Source: Massilia sp. (GTDB taxonomy: Bacteria; Pseudomonadota; Gammaproteobacteria; Burkholderiales; Burkholderiaceae_D). From it: a stretch of DNA of 5,955 bases. The DNA is taken from contig DOUW01000272.1 of assembly GCA_003520365.1 (NCBI GenBank), positions 3,767 to 9,721 of the forward strand, given 5' to 3'. Below the pieces are notes generated by a model. It was not told the DNA's origin and ran no database searches. It saw only the letters and a program-made list of their open reading frames with translations. Every line of letters begins with the position of its first letter. Position 1 is the first letter of the stretch. Positions 5,674 to 5,955 of this stretch are shown in pieces. Position numbers and translations under genes: made by a program.

Positions 5674-5695
5674 ATTATTCAGTCAGTGGAACAAT
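5674..5695. repeat. Imperfect palindrome in the azoR/LysR intergenic region (possible operator)
   Basis: ATTATTC (5674-5680) and GAACAAT (5689-5695) are inverted with 6 of 7 positions matched, separated by 8 bases (AGTCAGTG). The site overlaps the probable transcription start and leader of the LysR gene and ends 3 bases before its ATG. LysR family sites usually contain a T-N11-A dyad; here the symmetric spacing is T-N12-A, so the match is loose. Just upstream GAAT (5663-5666) and ATTC (5677-5680) form another dyad over the -10 box. Operator function is inferred. Confidence 0.4.
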
Positions 5696-5698
5696 CTC

Positions 5699-5955
5699 AT
5701 GGAAGTCGAACCGAATGACCTGCTGCTGTTCGCACGCATCGTGGAGGCCGGCAGCTTCAGCAAGGCCGCCGTCCGGGTGAACCTGCCCAAGTCGACCGTC
5801 TCGCGCCGCATCTCGCTGCTCGAGGCGCGTCTGGGCGAACGCCTGCTGCAGCGCACGACGCGCAAGCTGGTGCTGACCGAGTTCGGCGCCAGCCTGCTCG
5901 AGCACGCGCGCAAGGTGGCGGAAGAGGCCGAAGCGGCCGGCGCGCTGGCCCAGCA
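5699..5955 (+). CDS. LysR-family transcriptional regulator, N-terminal part (3' end beyond right edge)
   Basis: DNA-binding regulator; 85 residues are present and the frame stays open to the end of the window. The winged helix-turn-helix of the family is clear: DLLLFARIVEAGSFSKAA (7-24), the recognition helix KSTVSRRISLLEARLG (31-46), and the wing ERLLQRTTRKLVLTEFG (47-63), followed by the linker helix. The effector-binding domain is outside the window. ATG 5699 fits the usual distance to the first helix, and a weak GGA lies 8 bases upstream. It diverges from azoR with 115 bp between start codons, the classic layout for a LysR protein controlling its neighbour and itself. The likely target is the azoR-pirin operon and the likely inducer a quinone or other electrophile; this is inference from context. 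Confidence 0.93.
   Translation, partial: MEVEPNDLLLFARIVEAGSFSKAAVRVNLPKSTVSRRISLLEARLGERLLQRTTRKLVLTEFGASLLEHARKVAEEAEAAGALAQ

Noticed and set aside
5083..5718. 211-codon plus-strand frame opposite azoR running into the LysR start
   Set aside because: It is antisense to azoR and overlaps the LysR gene in another frame; no motifs.
1..5955. Mobile element, CRISPR array, tRNA or phage remnant
   Set aside because: No transposase or integrase fragments, terminal repeats, regularly spaced repeats or cloverleaf sequences were seen; base composition is even apart from short control regions.

Overview
This window is GC-rich chromosomal DNA that looks betaproteobacterial, most likely Oxalobacteraceae (Massilia/Telluria-like). 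That is inferred from protein style, codon use and gene set, with no rRNA or marker gene to confirm it. Eight protein-coding genes fill almost all of it. No tRNA, rRNA, CRISPR array, insertion sequence, integrase or phage gene is visible, and no gap between genes exceeds about 125 bases.

Left part (1-1539, minus strand): the 5' part of a class A serine beta-lactamase running off the left edge, and upstream of it a zinc-dependent deacylase of the succinylglutamate desuccinylase/aspartoacylase family. A perfect 13-bp hairpin follows the deacylase stop codon. Middle (1656-3421, plus strand): an integral-membrane acyltransferase 3 (OafA-like) sharing a 116-bp divergent control region with the deacylase, then a small secreted NTF2/SnoaL-like protein whose leader carries three alternating half-sites. 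Convergent to it lies an unrecognised 157-residue cytoplasmic protein (3472-3945, minus).

Right part (4070-5955): an azoreductase (azoR) and a pirin-family protein, both on the minus strand with a 47-bp gap, form a probable azoR-pirin operon. A LysR-type regulator, cut by the right edge, is transcribed divergently from azoR across a 115-bp intergenic region that holds a good -10 element and an imperfect palindrome. The simplest reading is a LysR-controlled response to quinones or other electrophiles, with AzoR reducing quinone/azo compounds with NAD(P)H and pirin acting as a cupin-type dioxygenase or redox sensor. A perfect 12-bp hairpin, extendable to 15 pairs, lies behind the pirin gene.

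I did not find a clear unprecedented multi-gene system. The points most worth checking are the unrecognised gene, the beta-lactamase with a Cys before the active serine, the deacylase/acyltransferase divergent pair, the nested half-sites before the NTF2-like gene, and the two large perfect hairpins that lack U tracts.
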